From Tetragonia tetragonoides (Eukaryota > Streptophyta > Magnoliopsida > Caryophyllales > Aizoaceae): a DNA stretch of 64,000 nucleotides. The notes under the pieces were generated by a model, which was not told where the DNA came from, did not search any database, and saw nothing but the letters and a program-made list of their open reading frames with translations. Both the position numbers and the translations under genes were made by a program. The stretch is from contig CM076152.1 of NCBI GenBank assembly GCA_038025085.1, positions 34,537,501 through 34,601,500 of the forward strand, read 5' to 3'. This document shows, piece by piece, positions 46,914 through 56,743 of this stretch (positions within the stretch are counted from its first letter, which is position 1; the number at the start of each line of letters is the position of its first letter).

Positions 46914-48378
46914 CAAAAATTCTAAGGTGATTGTCACTAAATGGCAATTTTTAAAAGAAATGAATATGGACCGTAGATTCTACGTGAATCGATCTAAGCC
47001 ATTCAATATATTAATAATAAATTAATTATGTAAATTATTTTGTAAAGGGACAAAATAATATTAAAAATAATAAAATAATAAAAAAACTTATTGATGTGTT
47101 TGGTTTGCTTTTTCTTTTTTGCTATTCAGTATCTATGAGATGTTCGAGTTGGCGACCAACCAACTCCGTCAACATCGATCTCCGGCGATTCACTCCGGCC
47201 ATGTTTCTAGCCACACATATCGTCGCCGTCTCCGACTACCTACTCCGTCCACGTCTCTAACTATCTACTCTATCACCATCTTCAACTCCGACGGTCATCA
47301 TCTCCGTCGTATAAAAAAAAAATGTGAGATATTCATTGGGATAGAACAAAGCTGTCAGTATAGAACCAAAAAAAAAATCGTTTTGGAAATTTTCCAAAAA
47401 AGAAAAAAGAAAAAAGAAGAAGCAAAAAGCGGAAAAGATTTGCTTGAGTTAATTGGGGATGGGAACAAAGCTGCCTGTTTAGTATTACACAAAAGAGAAA
47501 CAAAATCTAAAAAGAAATTCCAGCCATAAAAAAAAAATCTATAAGAAATTTGGAAGCAAATATCAGTGAATGAAAGAAGGGAAACAAAATAACAGAAGGA
47601 AGAATACAAACGAAAGTAAAGAAAGAAGAAGCAAGAAAGGAAGGAGATAATTGATTGATACATTGGCATCACAAAGAGATACGGTATACATAACGTACCG
47701 TATATATAGACAAAAAAAATTAAAAAATAAAAAGAAAAATGGAAAAAATCATCTTCATCTTCACGAGCATACGAGACACTGTTAACAATGGCTTTCATAG
47801 CCATGGATACTTAGTTTCCATTAACATACCATTGTGAATTGATCAAAACTTAGAGCAAATAAAATCTGGGCTATCTAATTTTATTAAATTAAGCATTGAT
47901 TCATCAAACTTAACAAGGGTGTAGTACATAGATATGGTTTCCACCGGTGCCGATGCCGAAGTCAGTGCCGTGAGTGTAGGACGAAGATGATGACCGCCGG
48001 AGTTGAAGACGGTGACAGAGTAGGTAGTTGGAGACGTGGACGGAATAGATAGTTGGAGACGGTGACGATATGAATGGCTGGAAACATGGCCGGAGTGGGT
48101 CGCCGGAGATCGATGTTGACAGAGTTGGTTGGTCGCCAACTCAAACATCCCATAGATCACTACTGATGAATAGCAAAAAAAAGCAAACCAAACACATCAT
48201 AAGTTATTTTATTTTATTTTATTATTTTTAATATTATTTTGTCCCTTTACAAAATAATTTACATAATTAATTTATTGTTAATATATTTAGCGGCTTAGAT
48301 CGATTCACTTAGAATGTACGGTCCATATTCATTACTTATAGTAATTACCGTTTAGTGGCAATCACTCTAGAATCTTTG
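46914..48378. mobile_element. Mutator-like foldback element (1465 bp) with gene-like arms
   Basis: Flanked by a perfect 9-bp duplication ATATAATTG (46905-46913 and 48379-48387). Ends CAAAAATTCTAAGGTGATTG and, inverted, CAAAGATTCTAGAGTGATTG. The inverted repeat continues for about 400 bp on each side (46914-47320 and 47960-48378). The inner part of each arm is GC-rich, for example TGGCGACCAACCAACTC and CATCGATCTCCGGCGA, and reads LATNQLRQHRSPA in one arm and LATNQLCQHRSPA in the other. The loop is purine-rich. No transposase. Confidence 0.88.
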
Positions 48379-48909
48379 ATATAATTGAGGCGTTTTGGTC
48401 ATGGAATAAGACAATGTGTGTGCCACATTACCTCTTGTTTCGCCAGAAAAGTGATCATAGTTTATTTCAGCGTAAATTTGAAAACGTCAGCATGCCTCTT
48501 TATATGTTGACCAAATCTCATGTATCACACCGAAAATTTTCAATATAGTTTTGTATAGTATTTGTTTATTTAGAAGAAAAGTGAATTCTTTCATCATAAA
48601 AAACTATTCAACATCTACTAAGATGAATAATTCTATTCTGATAAAAAAAAATGAATAGTTTTAAACAAATAAAAATCTAAAATAACAAGGTGAATAAAAC
48701 TTCTATCATCACTACGTGAAATTAATGTATTTATTAGTATTGTCGATATGTGACCACCAATCACAACATCACTTTGACCACCAATTACAACATCACTCAT
48801 AGATGTCACGACATGTAATTGATGAATTTCAATGCCGTATGAACTTTTTGCCCATTAGCTCATAAAAATCCCACCTTTTCATTTTGTTTTTAATAATCCC
48901 ACCTTACTA
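48379..48909. other. Gene-free spacer
   Basis: No gene found. CACCAATCACAACATCACTTTGACCACCAAT near 48750 is a short direct repeat. I searched here for a first exon of the second knottin locus and found none. Confidence 0.4.
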
Positions 48910-48985
48910 ATCCTAATGGGTAGCTTAATTGGTAAGACATGTGATAGATATCACAGAGGTCTCAAGTTTGAGTCCTCTCAGGACC
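48910..48985 (+). mobile_element. tRNA-derived SINE head
   Basis: GGGTAGCTTAATTGGTAAGA gives a pol III A box and AAGTTTGAGTCC a B box about 35 bp later. It lacks tRNA-like folding of the acceptor stem, so it is a SINE, not a tRNA gene. It lies about where the first exon of the second knottin gene would be expected. Confidence 0.55.
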
Positions 48986-49059
48986 ACTTATTAATTTATT
49001 ATTCATCATTTGATTCATATATAAGCAGCAATACTAACAAGATTATATTTGTGATGATC

Positions 49060-49160
49060 AGATTTTTTTTTTCTTTCCAATACAAGGATTTGAACCTATG
49101 ACCTGTTGTTTGTGTCCAAAACAGTTGAACCACAAATACTTACCGTTGTTCTTCGCAAAA
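49060..49160 (-). mobile_element. tRNA-derived SINE shared with the first knottin intron
   Basis: Minus strand reads AACAACAGGTCATAGGTTCA with an intact B box (GGTTCAAATCC) and an A-rich tail (plus-strand T run at about 49065-49074). Left-flanking sequence (TTCATATATAAGCAGC, AACAAGATTATAT) matches the flank of the SINE at 25745-25860. Confidence 0.6.
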
Positions 49161-49925
49161 CACATTACTCATATGACCAAATAATGATGACAAGGGGCCA
49201 AGGGCCCCAGTCCTTAGTAGTTCCTGTGTTGTGAATGACTGAATAAGGATTCAAATCACTAATCAAAGAATGGTGAAAATAGGTCATTTACCACTCATCC
49301 TCCCACCGCCTCATCCTCGGCTAACAATAGTAGTTACTTTATTGCGTTTATAATTTTATAAAGACACTTATGCTAAATTAAATATATAAAATAATTGTAG
49401 TTTACATAATACCTTACTTAATTATTTTATACTCCGTATGAAATAAAAATATTGTAATCTTGTTTAGCACTAAACTTCTACCTTATCTAATGTATTCCCT
49501 ACCCATTCAAAAAAGGTGATTGTTTGCGTTTTGATTCTACATGGAACTATCATACTTTTGACATCAACTATATAATGTTAAGTTTAAACTGAACTGAACT
49601 GAACTGAACTGAACTAAAAGTAAACTAAACTAATATTATATTGAGTACAACAAAGTATCATACTATATATCCCTTCAGTTTCGTATTATGTAGAATAAAA
49701 TGTTAAAATTCGGAGCAAAATCATTTTCGATAGTGACAAGTATATGTATATCTTTCTATATTATTATTCCAGTTTATTTAAGGAAAGATAAATGGAGGGA
49801 GAGTATGTGGTTGTTCACTTTCTAGTCTTTGAATATGCCTAACAAATTAAAAAGATAGATAGGGCAAAAAAACAAGTAAGTCAAAATGCATGGGATTTAT
49901 GAAGTTGTCGACGTCGTCCAAATAG
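49161..49925. other. Gene-free spacer with (GAACT)n tract
   Basis: AT-rich; a short GAACT pentanucleotide repeat lies at about 49588-49615. No gene. Confidence 0.4.
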
Positions 49926-50089
49926 TTTTTTTTTTTTTAATATGAAGTAGGGTGGGTATTTTATTACATACAGTAGTTAAAAAGGCACACATATCCGAGC
50001 TAGCTAGCTCTACAAACATCTCTGATATGTCCTTCATCCAAATTTTGTCCTCCATTCAAATTCTCTCGTGATGAGAATAAGGTCAATGC
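49926..50089 (-). mobile_element. Short poly(A) retroposon with 11-bp target duplication
   Basis: Flanked by CGTCCAAATAG on both sides (49915-49925 and 50090-50100). The left end is a long T run, meaning a poly(A) tail on the minus strand, followed by AATATGAAGTAGGGTGGGTA. Consistent with a 5'-truncated LINE or a SINE of about 165 bp. Confidence 0.7.
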
Positions 50090-50279
50090 CGTCCAAATAG
50101 CTATTACTACTAGAATATTAGGTGGCACCCAAAATAGGAAAAACCACAAGTTCACCGAAATACATGGAAGACACTAAGCCAAGTGTTGAGTTGTTCTTAT
50201 GCAATTCAAAAAATACAATTCGTTAACAACAGTAAGATAACAATCTGTCACTAAGAATTGTTTTACATTTTTTAAATGA

Positions 50280-50520
50280 AAAAGCTAGCAACTGATCAAT
50301 AGATCCGACGCTAAGCCAACAACGGTTTTATTGATCCGACGCTAATAAGTCAGCAACGGATGAGCCTAAATCCGACATTGAGCTAGCTAGCGATGGAGGT
50401 AGTTTTCATCGTTAGTTTTTTCTAACAACATATATTTTATAATCCGTTGCTATTTTAACAACGAAATTTCTAACCGTTGCTAAGATTCGTTGCTATTTGA
50501 GGTTTTTTTTTTTTGTAGTG
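50280..50520 (-). mobile_element. CACTA-type transposon terminus
   Basis: The plus strand ends TTTTTTTTTTTTGTAGTG, so the complement starts CACTACAAAAAA as in CACTA (En/Spm) elements. Subterminal repeats typical of the class are visible: AGCAACGG/CCGTTGCT and GATCCGACGCTAA several times in 50300-50500. I could not find the partner terminus, so the element may be truncated. It sits in what was the intron of the second knottin locus. Confidence 0.6.
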
Positions 50521-50604
50521 CGTAGCTCTTCACCATGCATCTATAATAATAACCAGTATCTTATTCTATATATATATATGTATATATATATCTTTAATTT
50601 GCAG

Positions 50605-50825
50605 TTCCTACTACATTGGCAAATATGCGAACAATATCCAAAGGAGGGTCAATGGAACAACCCAAAATCATTGTTGAAGAATTGGTTTTGGTGAACTACC
50701 CAAAACTAGGATGTGTGAACTCAGGATGGTATTGCAATAATCTTTTCGGACCTTCTTGCTGTTCTGGTACTTGCCTAGAGGTGGCCCCTGCTGGAGGTGT
50801 TTGTATTGCTGCTGGAGGTGTCTGA
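50605..50825 (+). pseudogene. Second knottin peptide exon lacking a first exon
   Basis: Exon starting after the acceptor TTTAATTTGCAG, identical in phase and start (TTCCTAC) to exon 2 of 25585-26508. It encodes a shorter propeptide and a six-cysteine domain with the same spacing (C-x6-C-x7-CC-x3-C-x9-C), GWYCNN and GPSCC, plus a short extra C-terminal tail (IAAGGV). No exon for a signal peptide was found in the 2 kb upstream, where SINEs, a retroposon and a CACTA terminus lie instead. The peptide domain is undamaged, so either the gene uses a distant first exon or it lost secretion recently. 3' flanks are similar to those of the first gene (CTCTTTGAAGAT). Confidence 0.65.
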
Positions 50826-51839
50826 TCAGCTAGTCTGAGATGATCGAGTGGACTGAATCACCCCATGATGTCAAATAAATAAAATTAAAATTAAGAATAA
50901 TAAATAAAATACATGAACCTTCATATAAAGGTCCATGTTTAATCATGTAGGTGCTCACTCGATCGATCTAGTAGACTGTTATGTGTACTCTTTGAAGATG
51001 TTATGTATAATCATCTCAATGAATTATGAAATAAAGCTTAGTTTACATGTGTGTTATTTAACTCTCCATTTTGATATCAGAGTAGTTTGGGTAAACAAAA
51101 AGACATGTCATAAACAAATACCTCAAACTACTAACTAATAGCCACCCTTGAACACACACATACTGATTATTATCAAACACTAGCTAGCTAATAATACTTA
51201 AAAGAGTATGGTAGTGTTTCACCGCGACAAAACAACCAGGCAAACACTATTCTAATAATGTTTCACCGCGTGAAAATAATCAACCAGGCAAACACGATTC
51301 TAAGAGGTTATTGTATGTCGAACGTGGCCTCAGCACTCATAAAACTAAGTCCAGTACCAAAAGCTGTGCATCCATAGACCTTGGGTTGAGATGTTGAGCG
51401 AGATTCAAGTGATTTACCAAAATCTGCACTTACACTAATATATAGCCTCAATCTTATTATAAGCACAACTTTTCCAACTTTGATTTCAGGTAGTCACAGA
51501 CTCACAGTAGTAGGCATACAAGCCAGCTATGTAGTGCTTCTTACTCATCTCTTTGGATATCAGCCAAACTCTTTCCATATCAGGATCTAGTGCAGAACGA
51601 AACAGAACGAACAACAAAGTTCCCCGGCGATCTTGAGCTATAACAGGACCTTCCCATGTCCATTAATTAAACCACAGCACCTTATCTATGTGCGATATTT
51701 GCAGAACAAAAGAAGCTAGAATAACATACTCCAGTAATGCCACGCCAGGTTGCTAGCTAGGGCCACTAAATGGTACGTATCCTGACCTGTATGCTGACCG
51801 CATCAGTCCCAACATCACCGCTTTCTTTGAACATCATCC
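50826..51839. other. 3' flank of the knottin paralogue and spacer
   Basis: No gene. A short direct repeat TGTTTCACCGCG...CAACCAGGCAAACA occurs twice at about 51207-51292. The left part matches the 3' flank of the first knottin gene. Confidence 0.4.
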
Positions 51840-52782
51840 CCCCTTGCAGCATCACCAGCATTCACTTGTATCCGAAAAGAGCCCCTCCACAACGATACTC
51901 CTCGTAGAAATCAGGGGCTTCGATGCAGTCTATCTTCTTATTCACCAAGCAAAAACACAACAATAATAGTACATTTGGGTTCCTGAATTCCCATCCAATA
52001 CAGTAAAAATAGCTTCATTTATAAAGCATCCAGAAGCAAGCAAAAGAAAAGAGTCAATTGGATCCTGCTCAATGCTCATAAGGGAGTGAATACACCTTAT
52101 TCGGTATTTCAATCCCAACCCCAAACACACAAGCTGCACAAATAAACCTCCATTTCCCTTCTCGGACCGAGTAAATATCAGCCTGCTTGGACGGTTTGTC
52201 ATAATCGAGAAAATTTACCAATCTCACAACCTTGTAATCATTACTCTGTGGATCATACTCAAACCCGGCCCCAAAAAATAAGTATGTAAAATATCAGGTT
52301 TGGGTGGTGGAGGGACCTCGATTGACTTGTTAACAGAAGAGTTCCATATGATGCTAGAAATGTAACGTAGTCATAGCTTGGATCCAACGGGATGACACAA
52401 ATTATTTTGCCGTTGACAGATATAGGAAAGAGGCCAAAATTCTTCAATTACATTGGGACAGTTAAAGTTGGAGCGAGCCTTGGAGGGTCCGGGTTTTTTT
52501 GAAGGTTCTCTGGATCATCATCTAGATGTGGACTTTTAAGTGTTACTGTGAACTGCTGTGATGCCTGTGGAGTTTCATCGTAGGGTGCGACGAAGAAATG
52601 ATTGAGCTGCTGGAGGTTTTGCCTTGGGCAGTGACAAAAGTAGTATTAGTGGAGCAAGGTTATCAGGGCATTCCAGGATTTGCAAACGCACCTGAGTTTT
52701 AGTAGTGGATCTTATTAGCTTGTACTCTTGTCAGAATGTTGTCCCAACAATCTGCTGGTGGGTAAAGTGACAAGTTTTTCAT
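51840..52782 (-). pseudogene. F-box / FBA-domain protein pseudogene
   Basis: From the Met at 52782 the minus strand reads MKNLSLYPPADCWDNILTRV, an F-box start with the xLPxDxWxxILxRL pattern, but a stop follows within a few codons. Further on, in changing frames, typical F-box-associated (FBA_1) sequence appears: WNSSVNKSIEVPPPPKPD, GFEYDPQSNDYKVVRLVNF and YSVREGKWRFI. Several stops and shifts are present, so it cannot make the usual SCF substrate-recognition subunit. The 3' limit is approximate. Plant F-box genes are numerous and often decay. Confidence 0.75.
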
Positions 52783-53409
52783 CTCAGAGATTACTAGTAG
52801 TGGATAATGGTTCCTTTATCCATCTTTCAGAACTCACTGTCATAGTCGCCAAACAGGTAATAACCACACGAAGCGAGGCGTGAGGCGCAGCACATTTGGT
52901 GCGGCCTCCCGATTATTTACATGGGCTTAATTACCTAGGGATCGAGACCTCATACCCCCTTCCCTTCTATTTCCGTCTTCCGCTTGTAGACTATAAAGCG
53001 AGGGAGCCCAGTCAGCCCGCCCACCAAAAATTAAAATACAAAAAAAAAAACAACCGAAGCAGGGTTAGCATACAGTTATTGGGTGAATACAGATACAGTA
53101 CTTTGTTGCCCCAAAAATAAATAAAAAATAATTTATGAGAATTTAAAAAAGAAACAAAGAAAGTTGCAAAAAAAAAAAAAGAATTGAGGGGAAAAAGAAA
53201 GTTTTTTTTTTGAGGGGAAAAAGAAAAATTAACCACGTCAAAAGGGATCTGGAAGATCAAACAGAAAGATATTACTGCCTTTTGGGGCTTTTAAGAACCT
53301 AAAAAAAAGGAAGAACCAATCAACAAACAGAAAACTCCTTGGCCTCCACGAAAGCTGATCTTTAAATACAGAACCCATCAGCTGAAACATTTCTTCATCC
53401 CTCAAAACC
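52783..53409. promoter_or_regulatory. Upstream region of the DUF2828 gene
   Basis: Spacer with A-rich tracts at about 53037-53050 and 53169-53180. A possible short retroposon (about 52870-53050, ending in an A run) lies within. The promoter and leader of the gene at 53410 should be here; no clear TATA box was recognised. Confidence 0.35.
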
Positions 53410-55119
53410 ATGCACTTGGTAGGTCCACCAATTCTCCAACACCGACAATGTCTTTTACCACCACTACCTACGGTGGCCGGAAAACCACCAATTCCGGTCG
53501 GAAAACAGCCTTTGACAGTCCCAGTCCCACAAAACCCCTGTGCCCAATTCTTCTTTACCATAAACCCTGACACACCACTGGAAAACCTTACAACCCTGCT
53601 AAACAAATCTTGGGATTTTGATCCCTTAACCACATTAAAGCTTATATGTTACTTAAGAACTATTAGAGAAGAGAGAAAGTCTTACAATGAAGGGTTTTGT
53701 GTAGCAGCTCTTTGGCTTCACAAAAACCACCCATTAAGCCTTGCTTGTAATCTTAGGGAGTTTGCTAGTTTTGGGTCATTGAGAGATTTTCCTGAGATTC
53801 TGTACAGATTGGTCAGTTTAAAGGGCAACTTAGATGGTGAGCAATCACCTTCGTCGAGGGAGGAGAAAGAGAGGGAGTGTGCTAGGAGGGCGGTGTGTAA
53901 ATATGTACAGGATTCAGCCTACCGGTTCCTCCATGAACGCATTTCTGATCTATATTCGGATCTTTTAAGGTCTGATCTTGTATCTCTCATATCAGGGGAT
54001 TATGAGAGTTCAAGCTTTGCATCAATAGACTGCCCATCTATTGATTCGGCATATGATAGGCATACCCTGATATGTGACAGCATTGCTAAGAAGGTTTTTC
54101 CTAGGGAGTCAGATTCAGATTATATGGACATTGAAGATGTTCATTATGTGTATAGGGTTCGTAACCGTCTGAGAAAGGAGGTTCTAGGTCCACTAAGGAT
54201 GGCACTAGATGGAAAGGCACGGAGAGAGCAATGGGATGTGCAAGAACAAGATCATACCTTTATGAAGAAGGCCTACCAGAAGATGTTGAAGATGAAGGAC
54301 AAGACAAGCAAACTCAAATATTACCAGATAATGCTTGGAATGATTCTCAAGGCTAGCAACCAACATTTAGGACCAAGTCCTTTGAGAATCATTGCTTCTG
54401 TAAACAATGAGAATAGCAGAGCTAAAGAGGCCGAATGGCAGGACATGGTTCAGGACGCCCTTTTGAAGAATGTGGCGCTGAAGAATTCGGTTGCTGTGTG
54501 TGATGTCTCTGAAGGCATGAATGAGGGTATGAGGAGTGTTTCCATCTCCATGGCGCTGTTGATTTCTGAGCTAAGCAGCAGACCATGGAAAGGAACTGTT
54601 TATAGCTTCAGCCGATTCCCCGAGCTTTACAAGATCGAAGGTGATGATCTTCGCTCTAAGGTGAATTTCATGAAGCAGTTAGAGTGCACCGACAGGGTAA
54701 ATATCGAGGCCATTCTCAATCAATTATTGCAGGTGGCAGTAAGGCAGAATCTTAGCAGTGATAAAATGGTAAAGAAGGTATTTGTATTCACCAATAAGCC
54801 CTTTACCAAGGCAACAAACACCTGCTGGGGCTGGAATTACAGAGCAGTTTGGGAAAATTACCAGAAGTTTGGGTATGATGTCATACCAGAAATTGTGTTC
54901 TGGAATCTTGCAGGGTTCAATACTTCTCCGCCCACAACAAGGCATGTAATCCATAACAGTTTTGCTCACAATCAACGGCTTCTCGAGAAGCTTGCTCACC
55001 TTCTTCCTCGACAAAGCTGCTTTCTGGAGATTAGAGGAAATAAGATCAATTACAACGGCAGAGGATGTAATGAGAATAACTCTGTCACGGAAGCAGTACC
55101 AAAATCTTGTTGTACTTGA
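53410..55119 (+). CDS. DUF2828 protein (vWA-like C-terminal domain), 569 aa
   Basis: A single exon. Plant DUF2828 proteins resemble the mimivirus L728 family; their biochemical role is not established. Seen: NPCAQFFF and TPLENLTTLLNKSWDFDPLT at the start of the conserved region, then LIxYLRTIREERKSYNEGFCVAALWLHKNHPLSLACNLREF, a helical middle with many Lys/Arg, and a C-terminal domain from about 340 that resembles a von Willebrand A fold (DUF7788). There the metal-site loop usually written DVSGSM is DVSEGM (Asp365, Ser367, Gly369), and the usual VFSDMEF is VFTNKPF (460-464 region). EIVFWNL near 496-502 is kept. Slightly shorter than typical members (about 600-700 aa). The start is the first Met, followed by a Pro-rich tail with little conservation. 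Confidence 0.9.
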   Translation: MHLVGPPILQHRQCLLPPLPTVAGKPPIPVGKQPLTVPVPQNPCAQFFFTINPDTPLENLTTLLNKSWDFDPLTTLKLICYLRTIREERKSYNEGFCVAALWLHKNHPLSLACNLREFASFGSLRDFPEILYRLVSLKGNLDGEQSPSSREEKERECARRAVCKYVQDSAYRFLHERISDLYSDLLRSDLVSLISGDYESSSFASIDCPSIDSAYDRHTLICDSIAKKVFPRESDSDYMDIEDVHYVYRVRNRLRKEVLGPLRMALDGKARREQWDVQEQDHTFMKKAYQKMLKMKDKTSKLKYYQIMLGMILKASNQHLGPSPLRIIASVNNENSRAKEAEWQDMVQDALLKNVALKNSVAVCDVSEGMNEGMRSVSISMALLISELSSRPWKGTVYSFSRFPELYKIEGDDLRSKVNFMKQLECTDRVNIEAILNQLLQVAVRQNLSSDKMVKKVFVFTNKPFTKATNTCWGWNYRAVWENYQKFGYDVIPEIVFWNLAGFNTSPPTTRHVIHNSFAHNQRLLEKLAHLLPRQSCFLEIRGNKINYNGRGCNENNSVTEAVPKSCCT

Positions 55120-55604
55120 TTGATGTATGGCCTTATAGCAAGGACAATTTTATTTATGCATCCTGTGTTTTGATAAGATTAAAATTCAGTAATGCAATAG
55201 ACAGTTGCCTCAACATGTAAAAAAAATGCTAGCAGTATTCAGGAACCTAATTTGATGTTCAACAAAGGCATTTATTGCATCAAATAGCTTGAAATTATCA
55301 AGTACTATGCATGGATTGACAATAATCAGTCAAGGTGACATCAATAATGTTCCGAAATGAAGTTCCAACCTGCATTTCATGCATAACCTTCTTATATGTG
55401 TGTTGATGAGGTAAAGTAACTAAGGAAATTAAGCACGTCAAGATTTTCCTGTTGATGAAAGAACAGAGCTATCAACAGTAATCCATTATGTGACAAAAAG
55501 CATTTCATTTTCAGCTTCAAAAAAAAATAAATTGCATTTTCACAATACTCAAATCTCTGATAAGCAATCGTAAACATATCATGCCTCGCACTTTACATAG
55601 AATC
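55120..55604. other. Convergent 3' flanks
   Basis: Spacer between the stop of the DUF2828 gene and the stop of the convergent methyltransferase-like gene. No gene; both 3' UTRs are expected here. Confidence 0.5.
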
Positions 55605-56743
55605 TCATGCCTTGAACTCTAAAACTGCCATGTAGAAGCTCAGATCATCCACATATTCTTTGACCACAAAGGAACTGTCAGATGCAGCCTTCTCCAGAGA
55701 CATCTTATCAGGTAAGTCAGAGACAAGAACATCATGGTATTGTTGTCGTTGTTTCTCCAAGGCTTGCCTACCTTCGAGATGGCTGATCACAACTCTTGCA
55801 CCTGCACATGTAATGACCCATCAGGAGTACTCAACAACATGCCTTTAGGCAACAGGGAAAAAAGCATCTTGCATGAAAGACAAAGTTGGATGCTTATCCT
55901 GTATCTTTTCTATGTTTAAAATAAAAAGTTTTGAAGTTACGTATTGAGGAGTATCTTGTAGTTATTTAAGCTTTTGAAATGGCTCAAATAAAAGTTGGTC
56001 TATTTAAATGTGATGGTCATTCATGCATGAAATAGGGATACTAGGGAAATGGCAAATGAATGAGAGCAAGACTGCAAGAGACAAAGTTAACTCGAAACTG
56101 TACCCGGTGAACAGCGACTGGCAAGCGCTTGAAAGATCTCATCAAGTTTCAATGGCAAAGCAGGCAAGAAATACAGGAAAACAATATCGAAGGGCGTCCA
56201 CTTTTCAGGCACGTAAACAAGTTCTCCTTGCCAACACTTAACTTTGTCATGCCTCTCTTTTATGCACGCAAGTGATAGGAGGGAGTCGTGAACAGCAAGC
56301 AAAAGTTGGCATGGAGAAGATTCAACCAACCGATCAACAAAATCATCTGAACCTATAGAAACCAAGACCTTTGATGTCTCCACAACATTTCCAGCAGAGA
56401 TGATTTGATCAGTCTTCTTGTCATGGTCCTCCCTAGAATTTGTGCTATCAGACTCCAAAAATGACCAATCTTTCTCAACTAATTCTTCAAAATTCATGAC
56501 AGCAACTACCCCTTCTTCTGATGGACTTGTAGCACAAACTAATGAATGCCGACCATTTCGCGGATGATATTGGACAGATGAACACCCAACAGAATGATGA
56601 TGATGATGATGGTAGCTGCTTGCTCTATGAGAATACTTGTGGAGGCAATCAGAATGGACTACTAATTTGTTCAAAAGTGGAGGTTGTTGGTAGGTTGATG
56701 GATGTAAAAGAGATGAGGAAAATGAGAGACAATTCATGATCAC
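55605..56743 (-). CDS. Plastid-type SAM methyltransferase-like protein, 278 aa
   Basis: Two exons, 56743-56104 and 55801-55605 (phase 1 junction; 837 nt). I recognise a plant family annotated as SAM-dependent methyltransferase-like. The first ~75 residues are Ser/His-rich with few acidic residues and are likely a chloroplast transit peptide, including a run of six His. The conserved part has KVLVSIGSDDFVDRLVESSP, then WTPFDIVFLYFLPALPLKLD and EIFQALASRCSPGARVVISH (the strand-4 and strand-5 regions of a Rossmann-type methyltransferase), and ends SDLPDKMSLEKAA and YMAVLEFKA. I see no GxGxG SAM-binding loop, so catalysis is uncertain. It converges with the DUF2828 gene. Confidence 0.78.

Noticed and set aside
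47119..47529. Open frame of 136 codons as a gene
   Set aside because: It is the arm and loop of the foldback element 46914-48378, mirrored by the frame at 47843-48160.
48712..48730. CACTACGTGAAATT as the left end of the CACTA element ending at 50520
   Set aside because: The old knottin intron sequence at 49005-49160 lies in between, and the flanking 3 bases do not match.
48910..48985. tRNA gene
   Set aside because: A and B boxes are present but the acceptor stem and anticodon arm do not fold; a SINE head explains it. The same holds for 58662, 59565 and 62290.
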